Below are positions 8,583 to 17,939 of a stretch of 49,141 nucleotides of DNA, piece by piece; within the stretch, counting starts at the first letter, position 1, and each line of letters starts with the position of its first letter. The notes below the pieces were generated by a model. That model saw only the letters and a list, made by a program, of their open reading frames with translations, did no database searches and was not told the DNA's origin. The DNA lies in the NCBI GenBank assembly GCA_012837925.1, contig DUQE01000087.1, positions 1-49,141 on the forward strand. The letters run 5' to 3'. Source of the stretch: Bacillota bacterium (GTDB lineage Bacteria > Bacillota > Limnochordia > Darwinibacteriales > Darwinibacteriaceae). The position numbers and the translations under genes are program-made.

Positions 8583-10409
8583 TTAGGAATGCTTCTTTTG
8601 CCTTTCTCTGGCATGTCTATCCAAAATCAGTTTCCGTAGGCGAAGCGAACGGGGCGTAACCTCCAAACAGTCATCCTGCGCCAGATACGCCAAATGCTGT
8701 TCGAGACTGAGTTGTCTCGGGGTATTCAGCTTAATCAGGTCATCGGAACCTGCGGCCCGCATGTTCGTCATTTGCTTCTTGCGGGCAACATTGATCTCTA
8801 AATCTCCAGAACGGCTATGCTCACCGACAATCATTCCAGCATAAACCTCGGTTCCAGGACCAATAAAGAGTGTCCCCCGCTCTTCAGCAGTCTGGAGAGC
8901 GTAAGCTGTCGCCACTCCGGCCTCCCAGGCCACAAGGCTTCCCGTCTGCCTTTGCGTAATGGCACCAGCCCAAGGCCCAAAGTGGGAAAAGGCGTGGTGC
9001 ATAATGCCGTTACCCCTTGTTTCGGTCAAGAACTGTGAGGCAAAACCAATCAGCCCCCGGGCCGGAACCAAGAACTCCGCCCGCATCCGGTCTTCTCCCC
9101 CTTGGTTGGCCAACTGCAGCTCGCCCCGCCTTTGGCCGATCAACTCCATTACAGAGCCAAAGTAGTCTTGCGGAACGTCAATATGCAGACGCTCATAGGG
9201 TTCAAGAACCCCCTCGTCGGTATGCTGCAGGACAGGTTCGGGCTTCGTCACACAAAAACTGTAGCCCTCGCGCCGCATCGTCTCAATCAAGACGCTCAGG
9301 TGAAGTTCGCCCCGACCCGATACCCGAAATTGGTCCGGTGAATCCGTGTCCTCCACCTGGAGGGCCACATTGACTCTGGCTTCCCGAATCAGGCGATCCC
9401 TGAGTTGACGACTGGTTAGGTACTGGGCATCCTGACCGGCGAGCGGTCCATCATTGACCCGAAACACCATGGTTAGAGTGGGTTGATCAACGGATATAGC
9501 AGGCAGAGGCTTCGGATGATCGACCTGGTTGACTGTTTCCCCAATCTCGATATCCTCCACTCCGCTGAACGCTGCAATATCCCCTGCGGCCATCTTGTCC
9601 ACCGACACCATCTCCAAACCCTGGTACGTATAGACCTGGCTCACCTTGGCACGCCGCGCACTTGTCCTCTCGCTGTGGGTCAGCAGGATCTCCTGCCCAC
9701 TGAGAAGTACACCGCTCTGAATACGTCCCAGGGCAATCCGTCCCACATAATCGTTGTATTCAAGATTACTAATCATCATCTGCAGGGGCCCCTCCGTTTG
9801 AACGGTGGGCTCTGGAACATAATCCACCACGCCCTGCAAAAGAGGAAGGATGCTCCTAGCTCCCTCTGCTTCGCTCAGAAGTTCTTCCAAATCAGCGCTG
9901 GCCCGGCCTGTTAGGGCTGAGGCATAGAAGACAGGAAAGTCCAACTGTTCTTCGCTTGCATCTAAGGCTACAAAAAGGTCGAAGACCTCATCCACCACTC
10001 GATTCGGCTCCGCTGCCGGGCGGTCACATTTATTTACCACGACGATGGGAGACAGCCCTCGCATGAGCGCCTTGTGCAAGACAAAACGAGTCTGGGGCAT
10101 GGGCCCTTCGACGGCATCCACCACAAGGAGAGCTCCATCCACCATACTCAGAATTCGTTCTACTTCACCGCCAAAGTCCGCATGACCAGGCGTATCCACA
10201 ATGTTAATCTTCACATCTCCAAACTGCACCGAGACATTCTTAGCAAGGATCGTGATGCCACGCTCCTTTTCCAGAGCGTTCGAGTCCAGAATTCTGTCAT
10301 CGATTTTTTGGTTTGCTCGAAACACACCGCTTTGCCTCAAAAACGCATCGACCAGTGTCGTCTTGCCATGATCAACGTGGGCGATAATGGCCACATTTCT
10401 AATCTTCAT
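8583..10409 (-). CDS. typA: TypA/BipA ribosome-associated GTPase
   Basis: A 608-residue translational GTPase of the EF-G family that binds ribosomes and aids 50S assembly and stress adaptation. G1 is [10 protein letters not shown]3 is [16 protein letters not shown] and G4 is NKCD; the C-terminal TypA region ([19 protein letters not shown]) is clear. The frame is open to 10505, but ATG at 10409 ([16 protein letters not shown]) with AAAGGA upstream gives the normal family length. A TG-T-TATACT extended -10 lies 34 bases upstream of the start. Confidence 0.96.
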   Translation of the reverse strand: MKIRNVAIIAHVDHGKTTLVDAFLRQSGVFRANQKIDDRILDSNALEKERGITILAKNVSVQFGDVKINIVDTPGHADFGGEVERILSMVDGALLVVDAVEGPMPQTRFVLHKALMRGLSPIVVVNKCDRPAAEPNRVVDEVFDLFVALDASEEQLDFPVFYASALTGRASADLEELLSEAEGARSILPLLQGVVDYVPEPTVQTEGPLQMMISNLEYNDYVGRIALGRIQSGVLLSGQEILLTHSERTSARRAKVSQVYTYQGLEMVSVDKMAAGDIAAFSGVEDIEIGETVNQVDHPKPLPAISVDQPTLTMVFRVNDGPLAGQDAQYLTSRQLRDRLIREARVNVALQVEDTDSPDQFRVSGRGELHLSVLIETMRREGYSFCVTKPEPVLQHTDEGVLEPYERLHIDVPQDYFGSVMELIGQRRGELQLANQGGEDRMRAEFLVPARGLIGFASQFLTETRGNGIMHHAFSHFGPWAGAITQRQTGSLVAWEAGVATAYALQTAEERGTLFIGPGTEVYAGMIVGEHSRSGDLEINVARKKQMTNMRAAGSDDLIKLNTPRQLSLEQHLAYLAQDDCLEVTPRSLRLRKLILDRHARERQKKHS

Positions 10410-10442
10410 AAGGGTTAGTCCTTTCCAAATTTGACATCCATT

Positions 10443-10451
10443 AGTATAACA
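10443..10451 (-). promoter_or_regulatory. Candidate extended -10 element of typA
   Basis: On the minus strand the sequence TGTTATACT forms an extended -10 (TG-n-TATACT). I see no good -35 at 17 bases, which extended -10 promoters can tolerate. Confidence 0.4.
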
Positions 10452-10575
10452 CAAGTAGCGTCCAAGAAAAAAGCACCGCTGCATACTCCAACCAAAAAAA
10501 TGCAAAATGCAAGATACGAACCCCAGATGGTTATACTAAACCCAATCGTACCGTAATTTGGAAAGGGTGGTCGCT

Positions 10576-11043
10576 ATGAACGCGCAAGTCTTGCTCTACC
10601 CCATTCTCGTCCTAGTTCTAGCCATCTTTCTGCTGATCACAGTGCCCCGGGGTGCCTTGCGGTCTTTAATCCCCTACGGCCTCGCTCTTGGTGGTCTCTT
10701 CGACTTCATCTGGCACTGGCTCTTTGGTCACGTATTGGGGCTCTTTGCCTTCAAGAACCTCGGCATTTTCGACTTCAATGGCCACGTCTTTTTGGCTCCT
10801 CTGGCCTGGACACTCATTATCGTTTTTTACCTCTACTTCTGGCCTCGTGAAGGCACAAAGCTCGCTTACCTCTACGTCTTAACCTGGGCCTTGCTTGCCA
10901 CTGGCTTCGGCCAGGTGGTTAACGGAGTGGGTATGTTTGAATACGAGCCCTGGGTCTATCCTTTCCCCATGCTAATCCTGTTCTTAGGGCGATTTGCCCT
11001 GGTTGCCTGGATTGCCAAACCTTGGACAAATTCTTGGTCTTAA
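10576..11043 (+). CDS. Small integral membrane protein of unknown function
   Basis: A 155-residue, very hydrophobic protein with about five membrane helices joined by short loops. Charged residues are few; Trp, Phe and Gly are frequent (FDFIWHWLFGHVLGLF, APLAWTLIIVFYLYFWP). I do not recognise it with certainty. The pattern is reminiscent of small Bacillota membrane proteins of the CBO0543 type, but this is a weak guess. The frame opens at GTG 10558; ATG at 10576 with AAAGGGTGG upstream is the better start. It lies alone, divergent from typA and 69 bases before the serine hydrolase. Confidence 0.75.
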   Translation: MNAQVLLYPILVLVLAIFLLITVPRGALRSLIPYGLALGGLFDFIWHWLFGHVLGLFAFKNLGIFDFNGHVFLAPLAWTLIIVFYLYFWPREGTKLAYLYVLTWALLATGFGQVVNGVGMFEYEPWVYPFPMLILFLGRFALVAWIAKPWTNSWS

Positions 11044-11112
11044 TGGAAGGAACCACCCCTCACTTGGAGAAGTCTGTGATAGCTAGACTTAACTTCGCGA
11101 TGAGGTGAATTC

Positions 11113-13071
11113 ATGGAAAAAGTCCGTAACGTAAGACTGGTCTTGACATGTCTATTGTTGGTGTTTTTCATGATCATACCGCAGGTTTACGCTGCAACTT
11201 TAGAGAGCCCCGAAGAACTTGAGGCTTTTTTTGACGGGGCCTTGGCGATGCAGCTCAAGGAATACAAGATACCTGGCGCCACAGTGGCCGTAGTTAAAGA
11301 TGGCGAGATCGTCTTTAGTAAAGGATACGGCTTTGCTGATCTGCATAAGCAAACGCCAATGGATCCCGAAACAACCTTACATCGTCCTGGCTCCAACTCA
11401 AAAATCCTGGTCTGGACAGCCGTGATGCAATTGGTGGAGCAAGGTCGTTTGGATTTGCATACCGATATCAACGCCTACTTGGACTTTTCCATTCCGTCAA
11501 GAATCGACGGAAGAGAAGCTCCTCCCATCACGCTCCACCATCTCATGACCCATACCGCCGGTTTTGAAGACGAAGTGACGCAACTCTTCGTCAGCAGTCC
11601 CGAGCACATGAAGTCACTCGATCAATACGTGAAGAACCACATTCCTGAGCGAGTTTTTCAGGCCGGATCGGTGATGTCCTATTCCAATTACGGTACATCC
11701 CTGGCCGCTTATATTGTAGAACTTGTGAGTGGACAAGCCTTCAGCGCTTACGCCGAAGAACACATCCTCAAACCCCTGGAAATGCATTCCACAACATTCG
11801 AACAACCTCTTCCAGAACACCTCGCCTCACAGATGAGTGAGAGTTATCGCTATGAAGCCGGACGATACATACCCGGTTCCTTCGAATATGTGCAGTCCTA
11901 CCCAGCTGGTGCACTCAGCGCCACCACCCATGATATGGCTCGGCTCATCATGGCCCACCTTAATTTGGGTCTGGTTAAAGAAGAACGTATCGAAGAGGCA
12001 GAGAACGAGGACACTGAAAACGACGATGAAGCGAACGAGGCCACACAAGAAGTACGTATTCTCCGTGAAGAAACGGCCAAGTTCATGCAGTCACGCCAAC
12101 TCACGGGACATCCTGCACTGCCAGGAATGACCTATGGTTTTATTGAGGCCGATTACAACGGGCATCGAGTGCTACGACACGGTGGGGACACCTTACTGTT
12201 TACAACAGGCCTTTATTTCCTGCCCGAGGAGAATGTAGGACTCTATGTAGCATACAATTCCTCTGTGGGAGATGCTGCCCGGTGGACACTCTTTAGGGGG
12301 TTTATGGATCGCTATTTCCCAGAAACCGATTCTACGCATATGATACCTTGGGCAATTACCCCAGGCACAGCGGCAAACTACGTGGGAACATTCCACCTTG
12401 CCCGGGCGAATTTTTCGGGAGTCGAGTCCGTACTCAGACTCGTGCAGCCCATGTACCTCACGGTCGATGAGGATGGTTTCGTAAACGTGACCGTCTCTGG
12501 ACACACGACTCGTTTCGGCGAAGTAGGCCCCAACCTCTTCCAGGAGATCAACGGCACCGAGCAAATGGGCTTCACCTTTGACGGTGGTCGCGTAACGCGC
12601 ATTCACTTTGCTGGACCAATCACCTGGCTCCGCACAGTGTGGTATCAAACACCCGAATTTGTGGTCACTTTGTTGAGCATTTCGGTTCTATTTATGGTCG
12701 GTACAATACTAGGGTGGATTAGATCCCTGTTTCGGCCAGATCCAAGGCGGCCACGCTTTATCGCGCCAAAAGTCCTTGGTGTATTGTTCTTCCTGCTCTT
12801 TATTACCATAGCTGTGCTCTTCATCGATATCATCGGCTCCGTGCATCCCGCCTTCGGAGTGCCTAACGTGGTTCTTGAACCGTCTTCGACCCTTAACACC
12901 GTCTTGATTCTTACGAAAATTCTTGTGGGAATAGGAGGTCTCATGGTACTGACCAACGTCCATGTGATCGTAAGAACAAAGGGTAGTCGTTGGCAACGAG
13001 TGTATTTCACGCTGTTGACCCTGAGTAGTCTCAGCGTGGTTGCTGTGTTGTACCAGATGAATCTCTTCTAA
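11113..13071 (+). CDS. Membrane-anchored serine hydrolase of the beta-lactamase/PBP4* family
   Basis: A 652-residue exported protein with a signal peptide (residues about 8-28, cleavage near VYA). The beta-lactamase fold follows: SxxK is S94-N-S-K97, the YxN motif is Y190-S-N192, and HGG at 356-358 replaces the KTG triad as in class C relatives. Members act on D-amino-acid peptides or esters outside the membrane. An acidic insert rich in Glu, Asp and Asn spans residues about 290-312. The C-terminus (about 520-650) has three or four membrane helices, so the enzyme faces outward. The start ATG follows a GATGAGGTG ribosome site. Confidence 0.88.
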   Translation: MEKVRNVRLVLTCLLLVFFMIIPQVYAATLESPEELEAFFDGALAMQLKEYKIPGATVAVVKDGEIVFSKGYGFADLHKQTPMDPETTLHRPGSNSKILVWTAVMQLVEQGRLDLHTDINAYLDFSIPSRIDGREAPPITLHHLMTHTAGFEDEVTQLFVSSPEHMKSLDQYVKNHIPERVFQAGSVMSYSNYGTSLAAYIVELVSGQAFSAYAEEHILKPLEMHSTTFEQPLPEHLASQMSESYRYEAGRYIPGSFEYVQSYPAGALSATTHDMARLIMAHLNLGLVKEERIEEAENEDTENDDEANEATQEVRILREETAKFMQSRQLTGHPALPGMTYGFIEADYNGHRVLRHGGDTLLFTTGLYFLPEENVGLYVAYNSSVGDAARWTLFRGFMDRYFPETDSTHMIPWAITPGTAANYVGTFHLARANFSGVESVLRLVQPMYLTVDEDGFVNVTVSGHTTRFGEVGPNLFQEINGTEQMGFTFDGGRVTRIHFAGPITWLRTVWYQTPEFVVTLLSISVLFMVGTILGWIRSLFRPDPRRPRFIAPKVLGVLFFLLFITIAVLFIDIIGSVHPAFGVPNVVLEPSSTLNTVLILTKILVGIGGLMVLTNVHVIVRTKGSRWQRVYFTLLTLSSLSVVAVLYQMNLF

Positions 13072-13116
13072 AATCATCTGGGCAAGACGAATATTACTCA
13101 GAGATAGGAGAGCGCC

Positions 13117-14388
13117 ATGGCTTTGATCAGCGAGTTCATCGACGATTACAAAAGCAAGATGGGTCACTATGAACACCTAGCCCAAACCTGCGCTTGCCAA
13201 TGTGAGAGTGCACTAAAAAGACAAGGTCTACGAGCGTTAGTCACCTCACGGGCCAAGAAATTAGATAGTCTCGCCTCCAAAGTTGAAACAAGGGCCAAAG
13301 AAAAGGCCTACAAGAGTGTAGAAGAAATCTATGAAGATATTGTGGACCTAGCAGGGGTACGAATCGCCCTCTACTTTCCGGGAGATCGTGAAGAAGTCGA
13401 CCATTTCATCCGTTCCCATTTTAATGTGGATCATGTCAAGGACTTTCCGGAAGCCCTGCAGCATCCCGGAGCCTATCAAAAGAGATTCCTGGGCTATGTC
13501 GGTCGTCACTACCGCCTGCGGATGAAGCCCGAGACCTTATCTCCGGAGGATCAACATCTGGCCAACTATGTGATTGAGCTACAGGTAGGTTCGGTGCTGA
13601 TGCATGCCTGGGCCGAAGTGGAGCACGATCTCGTGTACAAGTCTACAGAGGGTTTCTTGTCACAAGACGAATACGCCATCTTAGATGAACTAAACGGACT
13701 CATGCATGCAGGGGAAATTGCCCTAGAACGCCTGCAAACGGCAGCAAAGCGACGGATTAATACAGAACGCCAGCCATTTTCCAATCATTATGAGCTATCA
13801 TCCTATTTATACGATTATACTCGAAAGGCTTCCCATCGCAATGACTATGAACCTTTCATCGGACGCACCGACGTTTTGTTCCACTTTCTCAAAGACATTG
13901 GTTTAAACTCGGTTCCTTCCCTCAAACCCATACTGCAAAGCTGTAACCTTGAATCGAAGGAACTACCGTTAGCCCAACAGATCGTCGACTACATCCTGCG
14001 GAAGAATCCTGATTATTACGGAGCGTACAATGACGCCCGCATTGCGGTTGGTCGCTCTGACCCGTATGGGGCTCCAGGCGAGTACGTGCCCTTCCTCTCT
14101 GACGATGCCAGTCTGGGTTCCTTTATGCGGCAATGGATTGCTTCAGAGAAACTGCTTGGAGATACGCTCAATACTGTCCTCAACGGATCAGCACATCAAG
14201 ACAGCGTCTTGGACAAAGAAACGGTCGACAAACTACAGGCCATCCGAAAACTGCGCAATGAAATTCTCTACGGAACAAACCTACCTAGCGAAAGTGACAT
14301 GATGGTCGCCCGAGAGTTCTTGCAGGAAATGATGGAGTTTTTGCGCCACAAGAACGACGGGGCGAAGCTGCAGGAAAGGGAAGCATAA
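13117..14388 (+). CDS. RelA/SpoT-domain protein (large stand-alone alarmone synthetase-like)
   Basis: A 423-residue cytoplasmic protein. Residues about 40-180 match the RelA/SpoT nucleotidyltransferase: SRAKKLDSLASK, then DLAGVRIALYF, a GYVGRHYRL segment in place of GYRSLH, and ELQVGSVLMHAWAEVEHDL. There is no HD hydrolase, TGS or ACT domain, so it is not the housekeeping Rel. The remaining 240 residues are helical and unfamiliar to me. The N-terminus has a CACQC cluster (residues about 26-30). It may make (p)ppGpp or a related alarmone, or act as a toxin-like synthetase; function is inferred. A lone gene with ATG start. Confidence 0.85.
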   Translation: MALISEFIDDYKSKMGHYEHLAQTCACQCESALKRQGLRALVTSRAKKLDSLASKVETRAKEKAYKSVEEIYEDIVDLAGVRIALYFPGDREEVDHFIRSHFNVDHVKDFPEALQHPGAYQKRFLGYVGRHYRLRMKPETLSPEDQHLANYVIELQVGSVLMHAWAEVEHDLVYKSTEGFLSQDEYAILDELNGLMHAGEIALERLQTAAKRRINTERQPFSNHYELSSYLYDYTRKASHRNDYEPFIGRTDVLFHFLKDIGLNSVPSLKPILQSCNLESKELPLAQQIVDYILRKNPDYYGAYNDARIAVGRSDPYGAPGEYVPFLSDDASLGSFMRQWIASEKLLGDTLNTVLNGSAHQDSVLDKETVDKLQAIRKLRNEILYGTNLPSESDMMVAREFLQEMMEFLRHKNDGAKLQEREA

Positions 14389-14495
14389 TTTTTTCACAAA
14401 GGATGTAGGAAACAAAGGGCAAGTGTGGAAGGAAGGAATCAAGATCATTATCCGATGTTCAAATGGATGAAGTATCAATACAAGGAGGAACGTAG

Positions 14496-15662
14496 ATGAA
14501 CATCTATGAAAGAGCCGTTGCAAAACATGAGCAGTGGCAAGGCAAGCTCGAAGTCGTAGCCAAAGCCAAGGTATCCAATGCCGACGAACTATCCCTCGCC
14601 TACTCCCCAGGAGTAGCCGAGCCCTGCAGAAGAATCGCAGAGAACAAGGAAAAGGTATGGGATTATACCTGGAAGGGTAATACCATTGCCGTTGTATCTG
14701 ACGGTTCCGCTGTTTTAGGTCTGGGCAACATTGGAGCAGAGGCTGCTCTACCCGTAATGGAAGGCAAATCCGTTTTGTTTAAGGAGTTTGGTGCAGTAAA
14801 CGCCATTCCACTCTGCGTGAATACCCAGGACGTGGATGAGATTGTTCGCATCGTCAAGGCCATCGAACCCACCATTGCAGGAGTTAACCTGGAGGACATC
14901 TCCTCCCCACGTTGCTTTGAGATCGAAGAGCGTTTGCGCAAAGAAACCGACATGTTCATTTTCCACGATGACCAGCATGGTACTGCTGTTGTCACCCTCG
15001 CCGGGCTGATTAATGCCCTTAGAGTTGTTGGAAAAGACAAGAGTGCTTCCATCGTGGTGAGCGGAATCGGAGCCGCAGGCGGAGCTATTGTGCGCCTCTT
15101 GCTGAAAGATGGCTACACGAATGTTGTCGGTTGCGGACGCAAAGGTCCACTGATTCCTGGCGATCCAACCAATAATGACATTAAAGAAGAAGTGGCCCGA
15201 CTCACCAATCCCGAAGGCAAAAAGATGAGCCTCCAGGAAGCCATGGAAGGTGCGGATGTATTTATCGGTGTTTCTGCCGCTAACACAGTTACGCAGGACA
15301 TGGTAAGAGGTATGGCTGACCAGCCCATTATCATGGCTTTGGCTAACCCCGAGCCCGAAATCGCTGTAGACCTGGCCCTCGAAGCTGGCGCCGCCATTGT
15401 GGCTACAGGACGTTCGGACTATCCAAACCAAATCAACAACGTGCTCGGCTTCCCCGGTATCTTCAGAGGGGCCTTGGATGTAAGAGCCCGAGACATTAAT
15501 GATGAAATGAAAATCGCCGCTGCCTACGCTATCGCCGATCTCATTGATAACCCAACAGCGGATTACATCATTCCTTCACCCTTTGACGAAAGAGTTGCTC
15601 CAGCCGTAGCCAAAGCCGTGGCTGAGACTGCTCGGAAAACAGGCGTGGCAAGGAAGGTGTAA
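14496..15662 (+). CDS. NAD(P)-dependent malic enzyme
   Basis: A 388-residue oxidative decarboxylase turning malate into pyruvate and CO2. It is the short bacterial form without a phosphotransacetylase tail. Motifs: LAYSPGVAEPC near the N-terminus, the malate/metal segment NLEDISSPRCFEIEERL, FHDDQHGTAVV, and the nucleotide-binding VSGIGAAGGAIVRLL. The start ATG has an excellent AAGGAGG site nine bases upstream. It is followed after two bases by the PatB gene, so both are cotranscribed. Confidence 0.95.
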   Translation: MNIYERAVAKHEQWQGKLEVVAKAKVSNADELSLAYSPGVAEPCRRIAENKEKVWDYTWKGNTIAVVSDGSAVLGLGNIGAEAALPVMEGKSVLFKEFGAVNAIPLCVNTQDVDEIVRIVKAIEPTIAGVNLEDISSPRCFEIEERLRKETDMFIFHDDQHGTAVVTLAGLINALRVVGKDKSASIVVSGIGAAGGAIVRLLLKDGYTNVVGCGRKGPLIPGDPTNNDIKEEVARLTNPEGKKMSLQEAMEGADVFIGVSAANTVTQDMVRGMADQPIIMALANPEPEIAVDLALEAGAAIVATGRSDYPNQINNVLGFPGIFRGALDVRARDINDEMKIAAAYAIADLIDNPTADYIIPSPFDERVAPAVAKAVAETARKTGVARKV

Positions 15663-15664
15663 CT

Positions 15665-16843
15665 ATGGGCTGTAAGTCGTTCGATCAGATTGTGGATCGC
15701 CGTAATACCCAGTGCGTAAAGTGGGATGGGGCCACAGAAGTATTCGGCAAGGAAGACCTGCTACCCATGTGGGTGGCCGATATGGACTTTTGCCCACCGC
15801 AAGCCGTAGTAGAGGCAGTCAAGGCACGTGCCGCCCATGGCATCTATGGCTATGAAATCAAGCCAGCCAGTCTCCATGAGGCTGTTCTCAACTGGCTAAA
15901 GACCCGCCATAACTGGGTTGTTGATCCTTCCTGGCTTAGCTACAGTCCAGGGGTCGTCTCTGGTCTGGCTACAGCGATCCTGGCCCTCACCGAACCTGGC
16001 GATCGGATCGTTATTCAGCCACCTGTTTACCCTCCGTTTTTTGCGGTGGGAGATCAAAACGACCGAGTGATCGTGGAAAATCCCCTTATCGAAGAAAACG
16101 GTCGCTACACCATGAATCTTCCTGAGCTCGAAGAGATCTTCCGCTCCGGCGTAAAGTTCTTTGTTCTCTGTAGCCCACACAATCCCGTAGGACGAGTGTG
16201 GACTCGATCAGAACTTCTCGCTCTGGCGGAGCTCTTTGTGAAGTACGAGGTTACGGTGCTGTCCGATGAGATCTGGTCTGACCTGGTCTTTCCTGGGCAC
16301 AAGCACACCCCTCTGGCCAGTCTGTCACCGGAAATCGCTGATCGGGTCATCACCTTTATGGCACCGAGCAAGACCTTTAACCTGGCAGGATTGTATTTGT
16401 CGGATGTCATCATCCCCAACCAGGGGCTCAGAGATAGGTTCACGAATCAAATGGAGCGTACGGCCCAAGTGCACCTTAATGTCTTTGCACCGGTTGCAGC
16501 TGAAGCAGCCTACCGAGAAGGACAAGAGTGGCTGGGTGAACTACTGACGTACTTAACTGAAAATGTTGCCTTTTTGAAGTCCGAATTGGCCAAGATAACA
16601 TCCAAGATTCGAGTCGTGCAATCCGAGGGAACCTTTGTGGTGTGGCTCGATTGTCGAGAGCTGGATATACCGGCGGAGGAGCTTAATAAGTTCTTTGTGG
16701 AGAAGGCTGGCATCGCGCTTAATGACGGAGCGATGTTTGGCTCCGCAGGCGTTGGCTTCCAGCGCATGAATATCGGCTGTCCGCGATCGGTCATCAAGGA
16801 CGCGGTGGAACGCATAGCGAAAGCCCTGCAAGATCACAAGTGA
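15665..16843 (+). CDS. patB: PatB/MalY-type PLP aminotransferase, probable cystathionine beta-lyase
   Basis: A 392-residue fold-type I PLP enzyme. The family start is visible (WVADMDFCPPQAVVEAV), with IYGYEI, the SPGVVSGLATAI segment and the PLP lysine in APSKTFNLAGL (residues about 236-246). PatB/MalY enzymes cleave cystathionine or cysteine to pyruvate, ammonia and a thiol. Two bases separate it from malic enzyme; both end in pyruvate, which may explain the pairing (inference). A clear terminator follows. Confidence 0.93.
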   Translation: MGCKSFDQIVDRRNTQCVKWDGATEVFGKEDLLPMWVADMDFCPPQAVVEAVKARAAHGIYGYEIKPASLHEAVLNWLKTRHNWVVDPSWLSYSPGVVSGLATAILALTEPGDRIVIQPPVYPPFFAVGDQNDRVIVENPLIEENGRYTMNLPELEEIFRSGVKFFVLCSPHNPVGRVWTRSELLALAELFVKYEVTVLSDEIWSDLVFPGHKHTPLASLSPEIADRVITFMAPSKTFNLAGLYLSDVIIPNQGLRDRFTNQMERTAQVHLNVFAPVAAEAAYREGQEWLGELLTYLTENVAFLKSELAKITSKIRVVQSEGTFVVWLDCRELDIPAEELNKFFVEKAGIALNDGAMFGSAGVGFQRMNIGCPRSVIKDAVERIAKALQDHK

Positions 16844-16856
16844 TCGTAACTACGCA

Positions 16857-16892
16857 AAAGCGCCTGGAGATACAAGTCCGGGCGCTTTTTTC
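16857..16892 (+). terminator. Terminator after patB
   Basis: AAAAGCGCC (16857-16865) pairs with GGCGCTTTT (16880-16888), followed by further T residues. It serves the malic enzyme-patB unit and abuts the stop of the converging S66 peptidase gene. Confidence 0.85.
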
Positions 16893-17939
16893 TTACAGTA
16901 CACCACCCTCTACGATTTGAAAGGATGCCGTCTCACAATCAATTTCCGCAAGAGCCCCATAGGGCAGAATCATCATGGGGGCGGTGTGTCCAAAGCTGGC
17001 ATTGTACAACACAGGCAAGTCGCCTCGCCCCACCTCAGCCAGAATCTTGCCAATCGACGTTTTGTACTCTTCGTAGTAGGTGTTGTTGTAGGGTTTGCCG
17101 ACGATGAGTCCCTTGATCTGCTGCAAAATGCCCTGGCTTCCGTAGTTGCGCAACCAATACTCAAGGTACATAGGTTTGGGTTGGTCTTCTGAGGTCTCTA
17201 GGAACAAGATCACATCGGACCAGTCTTGGCCCCTCGGCCACAGCTCCGTTTGCTTGGCCATCTCCAAGACCTCTACACATCCCCCGATTAGCCTTCCTTG
17301 CACAACACCCTCTCCCTGAAGCACTTCATAACCGGAGTTCGGCTGCATTTTCCGCATCGTGTCTTTGTTTTCTTCCAGCCAAGGCAAATACTCACTGGTC
17401 CAGCTCTCTGGAGCAGGTATGGGACCAATGGGTTCCCCTTGAAAGAGGACCTTTTCCACCCAATGTGCTGTATAGGGATACATCGCCACGTTCTCCGCGA
17501 ACTCGGCCAAGACCGAGGGTCCGTAGAAGGACGACAAACCGGCCTTTAGACAGATAAGATGTGTGATGGTTGTATCGGAGTAACCCAAAAACACCTTGGG
17601 GTTCTTACGAATCACACTAAAGTCAATAAAGGGAAGCATTCTGACACTGTCATCGCCGCCGATGCAGGCAAAAATACCTTTGATAGCCGGATCTGCAAAG
17701 GCAGCCATGAGGTCTTCTGCTCGTTTCTCCGGATGCTCATAGACAAACTGTGTACCCTTCAAGGTGTGGGGCATTTCCACAACTTCCAGGCCAAACTGTT
17801 CCTCCAGACGGCGTCTTCCCTGTTGGTACCTCCAGAGGATTTCTGCATCGCCGGCACCGCCCCAAGAGAGGCTGACAGTGGCTACGCGATCCCCTCGCCG
17901 CAAACGCGGTGGTTTCTGTAGTGCCTTCAATGCAGTCAT
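16893..17939 (-). CDS. S66 family peptidase, LD-carboxypeptidase/MccF-like
   Basis: A 348-residue serine peptidase. The nucleophile lies in LGYSDTT (residues about 118-124), the catalytic Glu in FLETSEDQ and the His in SFGHTAPM near the C-terminus, the known Ser-Glu-His layout of S66. The family includes LD-carboxypeptidases that trim tetrapeptides during murein recycling and MccF, which cleaves peptide-nucleotide antibiotics. The long form without a signal peptide and the sequence around ACIGGDDSVRML resemble the MccF side, so a cytoplasmic role is likely. The start ATG overlaps the TGA of the M20 gene by four bases. Confidence 0.9.
   Translation of the reverse strand: MTALKALQKPPRLRRGDRVATVSLSWGGAGDAEILWRYQQGRRRLEEQFGLEVVEMPHTLKGTQFVYEHPEKRAEDLMAAFADPAIKGIFACIGGDDSVRMLPFIDFSVIRKNPKVFLGYSDTTITHLICLKAGLSSFYGPSVLAEFAENVAMYPYTAHWVEKVLFQGEPIGPIPAPESWTSEYLPWLEENKDTMRKMQPNSGYEVLQGEGVVQGRLIGGCVEVLEMAKQTELWPRGQDWSDVILFLETSEDQPKPMYLEYWLRNYGSQGILQQIKGLIVGKPYNNTYYEEYKTSIGKILAEVGRGDLPVLYNASFGHTAPMMILPYGALAEIDCETASFQIVEGGVL

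Noticed and set aside
14389-14495. Regulatory RNA or riboswitch before malic enzyme
   Set aside because: The 107 bases show only a ribosome site at the end and no stable hairpin with a T run.
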